This document shows, one piece after another, positions 7,873 to 16,061 of a stretch of DNA of 61,655 nt (position 1 is the stretch's first letter; every line of letters starts with the position of its first letter). The notes beneath the pieces were generated by a model, which did no database searches, had not been told where the DNA came from, and saw only the letters and a program-made list of their open reading frames with translations. The translations under genes and the position numbers were made by a program. This stretch comes from JBEKHI01 sp050012355 (GTDB lineage: Bacteria; Actinomycetota; Actinomycetes; Streptosporangiales; Streptosporangiaceae): contig JBEKHI010000020.1 in NCBI GenBank assembly GCA_050012355.1, positions 1-61,655 of the forward strand. The letters run 5' to 3'.

Positions 7873-9203
7873 TGGCCCGCTCCTGCCGCGAAGCCCCGCA
7901 CCGCTGCTTCCGGCGAGCCGAAACACGGGATACCCGCGTTCGCGACGGCCTGCTGGACCCGGGGCACGTCGAGCAGGAACGCGGTCGTGGGTTTGCCCGT
8001 CGCGGCGTGCGCGGCTGCCACCCCGGTGCCGAACTCGGGGATGTCCAGACCGCAGTTGATCACGACGAGACCGTCGATGCTGTCGTCGGCATACACCTCG
8101 CTGATGGCCGCGGGGAAGTTATCCGCGGAGCACTGCGGGGTGAGATCGACCGGGTTGCCGGTGGCCGCGAAGGCGGGAGCGTACCGGCGGATCGCGGCCT
8201 GCCGCTCCGCGGGCAGCACGGGCAGGTCGAGCCCGGCCCGTTCGGCTGCGTCAGCGGCCAGCACGCCCGGGCCTCCGGAGATGGTCAGGATGGCGACCCG
8301 GCGGCCGTGCCGGCGCAGACTCGGCTGCGCGAACGCCGTCAGCACGTCGAAGAAATCCGTCGAGCTGGACACGCTGACCGCGCCGGCCCGCCGGAATCCC
8401 GCTTCGTATGCGCGGGCGCTGCCCGCTAGCGAGCCGGTGTGCCCCGCGGCGGCGCGTGCACCCGCGGCGCTCAGGCCCCCCTTGAGGATCACGACAGGTT
8501 TGTCCGGCGTGATCTCGCGGGCCTCCCGCACGAAGGCCCGTCCGTCGCGCAGGCTCTCGGCGAACACGCCGATCACCCCGGTCTCCGGGTCGGCGGCCAG
8601 CCAGCCGAGCGCGGCGGTGATATCGACATCAGGTGCGTTGCCGAGGCTGACGAACCGAGCGAACCCGAGCTCACGCCGACGCACCTCGGACAGGAACATC
8701 CCGCCGAACGCACCGCTCTGACTGATGAAGCTCACTGAGCCAGGTCGCTTAGGGACTGACCAGAAATATGAGCCGTTCAGCCAGCGGTCACCGCCGAGGT
8801 GGCTTACGACGCCCATGCAGTTCGGGCCGACCAGCCGGGCGCCGTGCTCCCGGGCGATCGCGGCGATCCGCTCCTGCAAGGCTTGGCCGTCAGGACCGGC
8901 CTCGCCGAATCCCGACGACAGCACGACGATCACCCGCGCGCCGCCCGCGGCCGCGTCCTGTACCGCCTTCCGCGCCGCATGCGCCGGAACCGACACGAGC
9001 GCGAGGTCGACCGGTCCGGTGAGCGTCGATTGCGCGGGGACGCCCCCGATGGAAGTCGCGCTCGGGTGTATGCAGCGTACGTCGCTGACGCCCTCGGACA
9101 CGTTGCCGAGCAGGGTATTGCCAAGCTTGCCCGGGTCGGTGGCGGACGCCCCGTACACGGCGACGCCGCGGGGGCTGAACAGCGGATCCAGGTCAGTGCT
9201 CAC
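7869..9203 (-). CDS. Acyl-CoA synthetase (NDP-forming), alpha/CoA-binding subunit
   Basis: A 444-residue protein with an N-terminal CoA-binding Rossmann domain (RGVAVYGASATDPGKLGN, residues 12-29) and succinyl-CoA-ligase-like flavodoxin domains (VGPNCMGV; SFISQSGAFGG). The His in GHTGSLAGS (H255) is the expected phosphohistidine. In many actinobacteria alpha and beta are fused into one chain of about 700 residues; here they are two genes joined by ATGA. The start is GTG 9203, which overlaps the P450 stop as GTGA. Likely activates or releases an organic acid formed by the pathway; the acid is not known. Confidence 0.87.
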   Translation of the reverse strand: MSTDLDPLFSPRGVAVYGASATDPGKLGNTLLGNVSEGVSDVRCIHPSATSIGGVPAQSTLTGPVDLALVSVPAHAARKAVQDAAAGGARVIVVLSSGFGEAGPDGQALQERIAAIAREHGARLVGPNCMGVVSHLGGDRWLNGSYFWSVPKRPGSVSFISQSGAFGGMFLSEVRRRELGFARFVSLGNAPDVDITAALGWLAADPETGVIGVFAESLRDGRAFVREAREITPDKPVVILKGGLSAAGARAAAGHTGSLAGSARAYEAGFRRAGAVSVSSSTDFFDVLTAFAQPSLRRHGRRVAILTISGGPGVLAADAAERAGLDLPVLPAERQAAIRRYAPAFAATGNPVDLTPQCSADNFPAAISEVYADDSIDGLVVINCGLDIPEFGTGVAAAHAATGKPTTAFLLDVPRVQQAVANAGIPCFGSPEAAVRGFAAGAGQ

Positions 9204-10441
9204 GACCCCGACCTCACCAGGAGCTCGTTGGGGCCACGGAAGTCCAGTGTCGGCTGCCAGCTGATCTCGTCGCTGGCCAGCCGGAGTTCCGGGAACCGGG
9301 CCAGCACCTGCGGCAAGACGACCTGCATCTCGGTCCGTGCCAGCGCGGCTCCCAGGCAGAAGTGCATGCCGTGCGCGAACGCGACGTGCTGGCTGGGCGG
9401 GCGCCTGATGTCGAACCGGTCGGGATCGCTGAAGACATCCGGATCGCGGTTGGCGGCGCCGAGCATGACGATCAGCGGCTGCCCGGCCTTGAGGGTTACG
9501 CCCTGCACCTCGCGGTCACGGTCGGCGATACGGGCCGCGATCTGTACCGGTCCCTCGAAGCGCAGCACCTCCTCGATCGCGCTGTCCAGCAAGGACATGT
9601 CCTGGGCCAGCAGGGCGAGCTGGTCGGGATGGCGCAACAAGGTGATGATCGCGTTGCTGAGCAGGTTGGTCGCCGTCTCGTGGCCGGCCGTCATCAAGAA
9701 CAACGCGTTGGCGTACAACTCATCGGCGGTCACCCGCTCGCCCTCGGCTGAGGCGGCGATCATCGCGCTGAGCAGGTCCGGCCCCGGGTCGCGGCGCCGT
9801 TCCCGCACCAGCCGCGACATCAGTTCTCGCATCTGCCGCATGCTGTCGTTGGCCCGGCGAGCCAGCCCGGGCGTGATCGAGCCGGAGCCAACGATCAGGA
9901 CGATGTCGAGTGCCCAGGCCTGGAACGCGTCGCGGTCAGCCTCCGGTATGCCGAGCAGTGCCGCCACGACCAGGGCGGGAAGCGGGTAAGTGAGCCCCCG
10001 GTGCAGGTCGAAGACGCCGTCGTCGGCCAGCCCGTCGAGGAGCCCGGCGGTGAATCTCTCGATCATCGGGCGGGCCTGCTGCACCATGCGGGGGGTGAAG
10101 GCGGAGGTGAGCAGGCGGCGCAGCCGACGGTGGCTCGGGTGGTCACGGAAGACGACGATGTCGCGCAGCGTGCTCTCGAGCAGCTCGGTCTCGGCCCGGA
10201 CGTCTTCCGGGAGCGGTCGCAGGACCGCTGAGATCCGGTCCGAGCTCAGTTCCCGGTCGTATAGTGCCTCGCGGACAGCGTCATAGCGGAACAGGAACCG
10301 GCCGGTGCGCGCGCCCGCGTCGGCGGCCGCGCGGATCTCACGGTATATCGCGTAGGGATCGTCGAGTCCCCGCGGAGTCAGGAGCCGGCGCACGACCGAT
10401 GTCATGGACCAGTTCTCGCTCACGCCGGTGGCTGTGCTCAT
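9200..10441 (-). CDS. Cytochrome P450
   Basis: A 413-residue soluble bacterial P450. The I-helix oxygen-binding motif is AGHETAT (252-258), the ExxR pair is E291/R294, and the heme loop FAHGMHFCLG places the heme ligand at C362. This is a CYP class that takes electrons from a ferredoxin; a type 2 reductase and a 7Fe ferredoxin are encoded tail-to-tail with the operon at 4644-5997. First of four overlapping genes (P450, synthetase alpha, beta, PaaK-like ligase). I chose ATG 10441; the open frame starts further upstream but has no P450-like sequence there. Likely hydroxylates or O-demethylates an aromatic or terpenoid acid before CoA activation; the substrate is inference. Confidence 0.92.
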   Translation of the reverse strand: MSTATGVSENWSMTSVVRRLLTPRGLDDPYAIYREIRAAADAGARTGRFLFRYDAVREALYDRELSSDRISAVLRPLPEDVRAETELLESTLRDIVVFRDHPSHRRLRRLLTSAFTPRMVQQARPMIERFTAGLLDGLADDGVFDLHRGLTYPLPALVVAALLGIPEADRDAFQAWALDIVLIVGSGSITPGLARRANDSMRQMRELMSRLVRERRRDPGPDLLSAMIAASAEGERVTADELYANALFLMTAGHETATNLLSNAIITLLRHPDQLALLAQDMSLLDSAIEEVLRFEGPVQIAARIADRDREVQGVTLKAGQPLIVMLGAANRDPDVFSDPDRFDIRRPPSQHVAFAHGMHFCLGAALARTEMQVVLPQVLARFPELRLASDEISWQPTLDFRGPNELLVRSGS

Positions 10442-10508
10442 GGTCCGACTCTGCGAATGGAACGCGCTCCGGTCAACGCAATCGGTCCGCCGAGTGGACC
10501 GTGCCACC

Positions 10509-11687
10509 TCATCGGTCCGCCAGCAGCCGGATGACGCCGGCCGGGCTGAAGATTTCACGCGCGGCCAGCGCGACGGCGCCCACCAGCCCGGCGTCCGAGC
10601 CCAGTTCGGTGGTGGTGATCGTCAGTTTGCGGGTCGCGAGCGGCAGTGCGCGTTCGTAAACCACGGCGCGGACACCGGACAGGATCTCATCGTGTAGTTC
10701 GATCAGCGGCCCGGCGAGGACCAGCGTCCGCGGGTTGAGGGTATGGATGAGCATCGCCACCACCTCCCCGATGTCCGTCGCGGCCTGGCGCACGCGGTGC
10801 AGGGGATCTTTGACCTCCGCGCCGGGAATGTCCAGGTCGCCGATGACCGCCTGGTAACTGGCCACGGCTTCGAGGCAATCAAGCTTGCCGCACCGGCAGA
10901 CCACGCCCCGTTGCGTCGCGGCCCGGATGTGACCGATGTCCCCGGCGGCGCCGTCCGCGCCGCGGTGCACGTCGCCGTCGGCGGTGATGATGCCGGCTCC
11001 GATGCCAGCCGCGACCTTGATGAACAGCAACGGGGTGCTGGTCATGTCGCGGCTCGCCTCACCGAGGGCCATCAGGTTGACGTCGTTGTCGACCGTGACC
11101 GGGACCCCGAACTGCTCGCGCAGGTAGGCCCCGACCGGGTAGCCGTCCCACCCGGGCATGATGGGAGGACGCACCGGGCAGCCGTGCTGGAAGTCCACCG
11201 GTGCGGGCAGCCCGGCGACCACGTGCTGCACCCGTTCCGCTGACCGGCCGTGGTCGGCCAGGAGCATGCGGATCCGTTCGGTGATGGCGGGAAGCAGCAC
11301 ATCCGGGCCCCGGTCGACGGTGATGTCGATCACGTCGCGAGCCACGATGGTGCGGGTCAGGTCGGCGATCGCCAGCTGAGTCACGGCCGCGTCGATGTCG
11401 ATCACGACGATCGTCCCGGCCCCGGGGCTGATGGAAAGTACGCGTGGCGGACGTCCGCGCACCGACTCGCCGGTCTCGAGTTCCTCGATGAGATGCCGCC
11501 GCAGCAGGAAATCGATCTGATGGCTGACGGTGGAGCGGGCTAGGCCGGAACGGCGCGCGACATCGGCCCGGCTGGCGGCTTGGCCAGACACAACCAGGTC
11601 GAGAACCTGACGCAAGGCCGCGCTCACCTGCGCGGGTGCCTGGGCCGGTGCCGGAGGAGCCGTACCTGGCGAACCATCTTTATGCAC
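10509..11687 (-). CDS. ROK family transcriptional regulator
   Basis: A 392-residue ROK (repressor, ORF, kinase) regulator. An N-terminal winged helix (about residues 25-75, SRADVARRSGLARSTVSHQI) is followed by a sugar-kinase-like domain with IVVIDIDAAVTQLAIAD as the phosphate-loop remnant, a DNDVNLMALGE segment and the zinc-binding CRCGKLDC motif. Such regulators sense sugars or sugar derivatives. It stands divergent from the Gfo/Idh gene at 11789, so it is the best candidate regulator of the sugar oxidoreductase/importer operon, and it lies 67 bases upstream of the P450 gene on the same strand, so it could also be the first gene of that transcript. Confidence 0.9.
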   Translation of the reverse strand: MHKDGSPGTAPPAPAQAPAQVSAALRQVLDLVVSGQAASRADVARRSGLARSTVSHQIDFLLRRHLIEELETGESVRGRPPRVLSISPGAGTIVVIDIDAAVTQLAIADLTRTIVARDVIDITVDRGPDVLLPAITERIRMLLADHGRSAERVQHVVAGLPAPVDFQHGCPVRPPIMPGWDGYPVGAYLREQFGVPVTVDNDVNLMALGEASRDMTSTPLLFIKVAAGIGAGIITADGDVHRGADGAAGDIGHIRAATQRGVVCRCGKLDCLEAVASYQAVIGDLDIPGAEVKDPLHRVRQAATDIGEVVAMLIHTLNPRTLVLAGPLIELHDEILSGVRAVVYERALPLATRKLTITTTELGSDAGLVGAVALAAREIFSPAGVIRLLADR

Positions 11688-11704
11688 TTTAAAAAACTAA
11701 AAGC
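11686..11704. promoter_or_regulatory. A/T-rich imperfect palindrome between ROK and Gfo/Idh genes
   Basis: CACTTTAAAAAACTAAAAG lies at the very start of the ROK gene in a divergent spacer of about 100 bases. Its ends (CTTTA and TAAAAG) are roughly symmetrical, and it stands out in GC-rich DNA. A ROK operator is plausible; no experiment or clear consensus supports it. Confidence 0.3.
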
Positions 11705-11788
11705 GGCATCTTGTGCTTGTCAAGTGTCCTAATCATGCTTCGGTACACGCGCTTCGACTGAAATATGAAGGCATCTGGAGGTCTATTC

Positions 11789-12952
11789 GTGGCACACTCG
11801 CGCAAGCAGGTGGTGGTCGTGGGGGCCGGCATGATCGGTACTGTCCACGCCGCCGCCATTCGCGCGGCAGGCGGGACCGTGCGCGGCGTGATCGGCTCGA
11901 CTCCCGAGCGCAGCGCCGCTCTCGCCCGTGACTGGGAAACACCGGTCAGTTATCCCGGGCTGACCGCGGCGCTCGCCGACGACGCCGTGGACGTGGTGCA
12001 CCTGTGTACCCCGAACGCCTTGCACGCCGGGCAGGCCGAGGCGGCGCTGCGGGCCGGGAAGCACGTCGTCTGCGAGAAACCCCTGGCCACGTCGGCCGGG
12101 GAGGCTGGCCGGCTCACCGCGCTGGCCGCGAAGAAGGGCCTGCTGCTCGCCGTCCCGTTTGTCTACCGCTACCACCCGCTCGTGCGCGAGATACGAGCCC
12201 GCCGCCAAGCCGGCATGTTCGGCCGGTGGCAGCTGCTGCACGGCAGCTACCTCCAGGACTGGATGCTGTCCCCGGGAGCGATCAACTGGCGCGTCGATAC
12301 CGGGCTCGGCGGCCCGTCACGCGCGTTCGCCGACATCGGCTCGCACTGGTGTGACCTCGTCGAATGGGTGGCAGGGGTGCGCTTCAGCCAGGTCTCGGCC
12401 CGGCTGGCGACGACCCACCCGCTACGGCCGGCCGGCACCAGTACCACGTTCGGCCCGGCGGATCTGGTGGCGCCGAAGGGCTCAGGGCGTGCCGTGCTCA
12501 CCGAGGATGTGGCGACCGTACTGCTGCGGACCGACGACGGGGTTCTCGGCTCTCTCACCGTGTCGCAGGTGTCGGCGGGCCGGAAGAACCGGCTCTGGTT
12601 CGAGCTTGACGGGGCAAAGAGCAGCGCCGTCTTCGATCAGGAGAACCCGGAGACCGTCTGGCTCGGCCACGACGACGGGGCCAGCATCCTGGTCCGCGAT
12701 CCGGGCCACGGGTCGGCCGAGCAGCGGCGCCTGGCCACGCTGCCGGCCGGGCACGCGCAGGGCTACGGCGAGTGTTTCCGTGCCTTTGTCGCCGACGCGT
12801 ACCAGACGATCGACGGCGAGCTCGCTGACGGCCTGCCGACCGGCGCCGACGGCACCAGGTCCGCGCACCTGGTTGAGGCCGTGCTGCGCTCAAATGAGAT
12901 CCTGACCTGGACAAACATCGAGCCTAGCCGGACCAGGGAGCCCAGCGTATGA
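11789..12952 (+). CDS. Gfo/Idh/MocA family oxidoreductase (first copy)
   Basis: A 387-residue NAD(P)-dependent oxidoreductase. The Rossmann motif VVVVGAGMIGTVHAAAI opens the protein, and VCEKPLA (about residue 100) is the EKP motif whose Lys acts in catalysis. The C-terminal half is the family's substrate-binding domain (DIGSHWCDLVEWV). Enzymes of this fold oxidise sugars, inositols or glycosides, often at C3. I chose GTG 11789 because a perfect GGAGG (11777-11781) sits 7 bases upstream; an ATG at 11765 has no such site. It overlaps the next gene by ATGA. First gene of a unit with two isomerase-like proteins and an importer. Confidence 0.88.
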   Translation: MAHSRKQVVVVGAGMIGTVHAAAIRAAGGTVRGVIGSTPERSAALARDWETPVSYPGLTAALADDAVDVVHLCTPNALHAGQAEAALRAGKHVVCEKPLATSAGEAGRLTALAAKKGLLLAVPFVYRYHPLVREIRARRQAGMFGRWQLLHGSYLQDWMLSPGAINWRVDTGLGGPSRAFADIGSHWCDLVEWVAGVRFSQVSARLATTHPLRPAGTSTTFGPADLVAPKGSGRAVLTEDVATVLLRTDDGVLGSLTVSQVSAGRKNRLWFELDGAKSSAVFDQENPETVWLGHDDGASILVRDPGHGSAEQRRLATLPAGHAQGYGECFRAFVADAYQTIDGELADGLPTGADGTRSAHLVEAVLRSNEILTWTNIEPSRTREPSV

Positions 12953-13869
12953 AACTCGGCATGCTGACCGCCTGCCTTCCGCAGCTAGCGCTGGACGAGA
13001 TCGCGGTCTGGGCCGCCGCCGCGGGTTACGACGCTCTCGAGGTGGCCGTCTGGCCGTCCACGGGCGGCCGTGACTTCGAGGCCGCGCACCTGGACGTCGC
13101 CAATTTCGGCCCGCGGCAGGCCGAGCAGACCCGGCAGTTGTTCGACCGGCACGGACTGACGCTGTCCGCGCTCGCCTACTACGAGAACAACCTGCATCCG
13201 GACCCCGCCCGGCGGGTCGGCATCCGGGCCCACCTGACTCACGCTATCGACGCCGCCGCCGCCTTGGGCGTGCCCTACGTCGGCACGTTCGTCGGCCGCG
13301 ACTGGACCCGGCCGGTCGCGGCGAACCTGGCCGAGGCGGAACCGATCTTCCGGAAGATCGTCGACTACGCGGGCGAGCGGGACGTCAAGATCATCATTGA
13401 GAACTGCGTCATGGAAGGGTGGCACCCCGACGGCTACCCCGGCAATCTCGCCTACTCGCCCGAGCTGTGGGAGTGGATGTTCTCCCTCGGCCTGTACCTC
13501 AACTGGGATCCCTCGCACCTGGTCGGGCTCGGTGTCGACCCTGCCCCCACGATCGCCCCGTACGCGGACCGCATCGTCCACGCGCAGGCCAAGGACGCCC
13601 AGATCCTGCGGGGACGGATCGATCGCTACGGCTTCTTCGGCAAGGCGGCCGATCGCAAGGATCCCTGGGATAACGGCTGGTGGCGCTACCGGATACCCGG
13701 GCGCGGCCAAGTCGACTGGGGCGCCGTCGTCGACGCCCTCTACGAGAACGGCTTCACCGGCACGCTGTCGGTGGAGCACGAAGATCCGGTCTGGGGTGGC
13801 GACGAAACCCGGGTCAAGCAGGGCCTGGAGATCGCGTATCGCACGCTGCGGCCGCTGATCGTCGGTTAG
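12949..13869 (+). CDS. Sugar phosphate isomerase/epimerase-like TIM-barrel protein (first copy)
   Basis: A 306-residue protein of the xylose-isomerase-like TIM-barrel superfamily (AP endonuclease 2 fold). Visible marks are the opening MKLGMLTACLPQLALDEIAV, the metal-site segments IIIENCVMEGWHP (Glu), LYLNWDPSHLVGLG (Asp, His) and IVHAQAKDAQI (His), and a C-terminal SVEHEDPVW (Glu). These supply the divalent-metal ligands of the family. Members isomerise, epimerise or dehydrate sugars, and some cleave 3-keto-glycosides. It overlaps the first Gfo/Idh gene by ATGA, so the pair is made together. Confidence 0.87.
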   Translation: MKLGMLTACLPQLALDEIAVWAAAAGYDALEVAVWPSTGGRDFEAAHLDVANFGPRQAEQTRQLFDRHGLTLSALAYYENNLHPDPARRVGIRAHLTHAIDAAAALGVPYVGTFVGRDWTRPVAANLAEAEPIFRKIVDYAGERDVKIIIENCVMEGWHPDGYPGNLAYSPELWEWMFSLGLYLNWDPSHLVGLGVDPAPTIAPYADRIVHAQAKDAQILRGRIDRYGFFGKAADRKDPWDNGWWRYRIPGRGQVDWGAVVDALYENGFTGTLSVEHEDPVWGGDETRVKQGLEIAYRTLRPLIVG

Positions 13870-13913
13870 CCCGCCCCCACAACCCCGCCCCCCCCGCAAC
13901 CAGAGAGGAATAC

Positions 13914-15023
13914 ATGACCACACCAAAGCATCAGCACCGGATCGGCATCCTGGGCAGCGGCAACATCTTCGGCCGGTATGTCAGCGGCCTGGCCGCCTAC
14001 CCGGAGCTCCAGATCGTACGTGTCGGCGACATCGACGTGACACGGGCGAAGGAAGCAGCCGCGGAGCACGGTATCCCGGAGTGGGGAGATGACGCCAGCC
14101 TCTACGGCGACGCGTCGGTGGACATCGTGGTCAACCTGACCCCGCCGGTGCACCATGCCCGCACCATCATCACCGCGCTGGAGGCTGGTAAGCACGTCTA
14201 CGTCGAGAAACCGCTGGCCACGACGGTAGCAGAGGGCACGGCGGTGCTCGCCGCGGCAGCGGCCGACGGACGTATCCTCGGCTCGGCCCCGGACACGTTC
14301 CTCGGCAGCGCCAGCCAGACGGCCCGCGCGGCCGTCGACGCCGGGCTCATCGGCGAGCCCATCGGCGCCTCGATGTTCATCCGGCACAGCAAAGCCGAGA
14401 CCTGGCATCCCGATCCGCGATTCCTGTTCCAGCCGGGCGGAGGCCCGGTCATGGACATGGGCCCTTACTACCTGGCCATCCTGGTGAACTGCCTTGGCCC
14501 GATCGAGGCGGTGGCCGCCGCGAGCCGGATCGGCGCGCCGCGGCGCACCGTGACCGCGCCCGGCCGCGTCGTCGACCACATCGATGTCGAGGTGGCCACG
14601 CACGCATCGGCGGTGTTCACGTTTGCCTCGGGCGTGATCGGCACGGCGCTGATGAGCTTCGACCTGTGGGACACGGAACTGCCCCGCATCGAGCTCTACG
14701 GTACCGAGGGCACCCTCTCCCTGCCGAACCCGAACAACTTCGACGGTGACGTGCGGCTCAAGCGGCACCAGGACGACGCCTGGACAGTGCTGCCGCCGGT
14801 TGTCAGGCTGTTCGGCGCCATAGACACCCCCGAGCAGCACCGCCGCGGCCTCGGCGTACGCGACCTGGCCAACGCGATCGAAGGCGGCCCGCAGCGGGCG
14901 AGCGCCGCCTTCGCCTTCCACGTGCTGGAAGCCCTATGCGCCATCGACGAGGCGTCACGCTGCGCCACGACCGTCCGGCTCGCCAGCACCTGTGAGCGGC
15001 CACTGCCCCGCGACCCGGATTAA
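13914..15023 (+). CDS. Gfo/Idh/MocA family oxidoreductase (second copy)
   Basis: A 369-residue protein. The Rossmann motif is IGILGSGNIFGRYVSGL, and VYVEKPLA carries the catalytic-type Lys; the substrate domain has FQPGGGPVMDMGPYYLAIL. It differs considerably from the first copy, so the two are unlikely to be a recent tandem duplication and may act on different positions or in opposite redox directions. ATG 13914 has AGAGGAA just upstream; the open frame extends back into the previous gene but without sense. A 44-base C-rich spacer separates it from the isomerase gene before it. Confidence 0.88.
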   Translation: MTTPKHQHRIGILGSGNIFGRYVSGLAAYPELQIVRVGDIDVTRAKEAAAEHGIPEWGDDASLYGDASVDIVVNLTPPVHHARTIITALEAGKHVYVEKPLATTVAEGTAVLAAAAADGRILGSAPDTFLGSASQTARAAVDAGLIGEPIGASMFIRHSKAETWHPDPRFLFQPGGGPVMDMGPYYLAILVNCLGPIEAVAAASRIGAPRRTVTAPGRVVDHIDVEVATHASAVFTFASGVIGTALMSFDLWDTELPRIELYGTEGTLSLPNPNNFDGDVRLKRHQDDAWTVLPPVVRLFGAIDTPEQHRRGLGVRDLANAIEGGPQRASAAFAFHVLEALCAIDEASRCATTVRLASTCERPLPRDPD

Positions 15024-15031
15024 TCCGGGTC
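15012..15031. terminator. Perfect 20-bp palindrome over the stop codon
   Basis: GACCCGGATTAATCCGGGTC (10-bp arms) spans the stop codon of the second Gfo/Idh gene. As RNA it can form an 8-bp stem with a TTAA loop. It may be an attenuator or partial terminator before the next isomerase gene, or simply protect the message; there is no U-tract. Confidence 0.45.
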
Positions 15032-15159
15032 CGCTCACCGAGACAGCATCATATCCAGGACAACGACCGCGGATCATCATTCCGGAATCAGCCCCGCAAC
15101 GGCCGCGGCGCACCTGAAGCAAAGCATGGTCAACCTCGACCCGAAGGACGCTATAACAG

Positions 15160-16047
15160 ATGACCATTAACTACGACCGGATCGCACTGAACCCGTTGCA
15201 GTGGGTCGCCAGCCCGGACGGCTGGATCGACCCCACCCTCGCGCCGCCGCTCGCCGAGCAGCTGAAGGTGATCCAGGACTCCGGCATCAAGTCACTGCAC
15301 ACGGACGTGCCCGCCGGCTTGACGCCCAGCCAGTACGGCCAGCTGCTCGCTGACCACGACCTGACCCCCGCGCCAGGGTACATCTCGGCGCTGCTGCCCG
15401 ATGGCGAGACGGCCCGGCGCGAGCTATTCGACCGGGCTAACCGCATCAGCGAGCAGCACTCGGAGCTGGGCGTGCCCGCCGTGTTCCTGGCCATGGGCAT
15501 GTCTCGCGACGCGCCACGCGTCGCCCATCCCGCGGGCGGGCACGCCGCCGATCCGGCACGCCTGGAGCAGGCCCGCGACCTGCTCGCCGCCCTCGGCGAG
15601 GTGACCAGGAAGAACGGGGTGGCCGCAGCGTTCCATCCGCACGTGGGTACCTGGACGGAGACCGAGGAGGAGACCCGGTTCGTCCTCGACTCGGTGCCGG
15701 CAGACGTGCTGTCGTTCGGTCCCGACATCGGCCACCTCGGCTGGGCGGGCGCGGACAATGTCGCGCTAGTCCGTGACTATGGCGACCGGATAGCCAGCAT
15801 GCACATCAAGGACTTCCGGGCCGACATCGCGGCCCAGGGCAAGGAGGCGGACTGGGACTACCGCAGCACCGTGCGGGCCGGGCTGTGGGCCGAGCCCGGA
15901 CACGCCTCGGTCGACATCGGCGCGGTGCTGGACGCCCTGCCTGCATCGTTCGGCGGCTGGCTGATCATCGAGGTCGACCGCGGGTCCCAGGCCACCCCGG
16001 AGGAGAGCGTCGCTCTGTGCGGGCAATGGGCCCGGGAATTTCAGTAA
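15160..16047 (+). CDS. Sugar isomerase/epimerase-like TIM-barrel protein (second copy)
   Basis: A 295-residue member of the xylose-isomerase-like superfamily, closest in feel to inosose dehydratase (IolE)-type proteins: AAFHPHVGTWTETEEE (His and Glu), FGPDIGHLGWAGAD (Asp, His), IASMHIKDF (His) and a final IIEVDRGS (Glu) supply a metal site. It probably acts on an oxidised sugar or inositol made by one of the Gfo/Idh enzymes. The ATG has only a weak ribosome site. It lies 136 bases after the second oxidoreductase and 14 bases before the lipoprotein gene of the importer. Confidence 0.85.
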   Translation: MTINYDRIALNPLQWVASPDGWIDPTLAPPLAEQLKVIQDSGIKSLHTDVPAGLTPSQYGQLLADHDLTPAPGYISALLPDGETARRELFDRANRISEQHSELGVPAVFLAMGMSRDAPRVAHPAGGHAADPARLEQARDLLAALGEVTRKNGVAAAFHPHVGTWTETEEETRFVLDSVPADVLSFGPDIGHLGWAGADNVALVRDYGDRIASMHIKDFRADIAAQGKEADWDYRSTVRAGLWAEPGHASVDIGAVLDALPASFGGWLIIEVDRGSQATPEESVALCGQWAREFQ

Positions 16048-16061
16048 GGAGCGATTCCGGT

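Noticed and set aside
11789..16047. A complete DgpA-C/CarBC-type C-glycoside cleavage operon
   Set aside because: The small beta-rich partner subunit is not encoded nearby, so only the more general oxidoreductive glycoside idea is kept.
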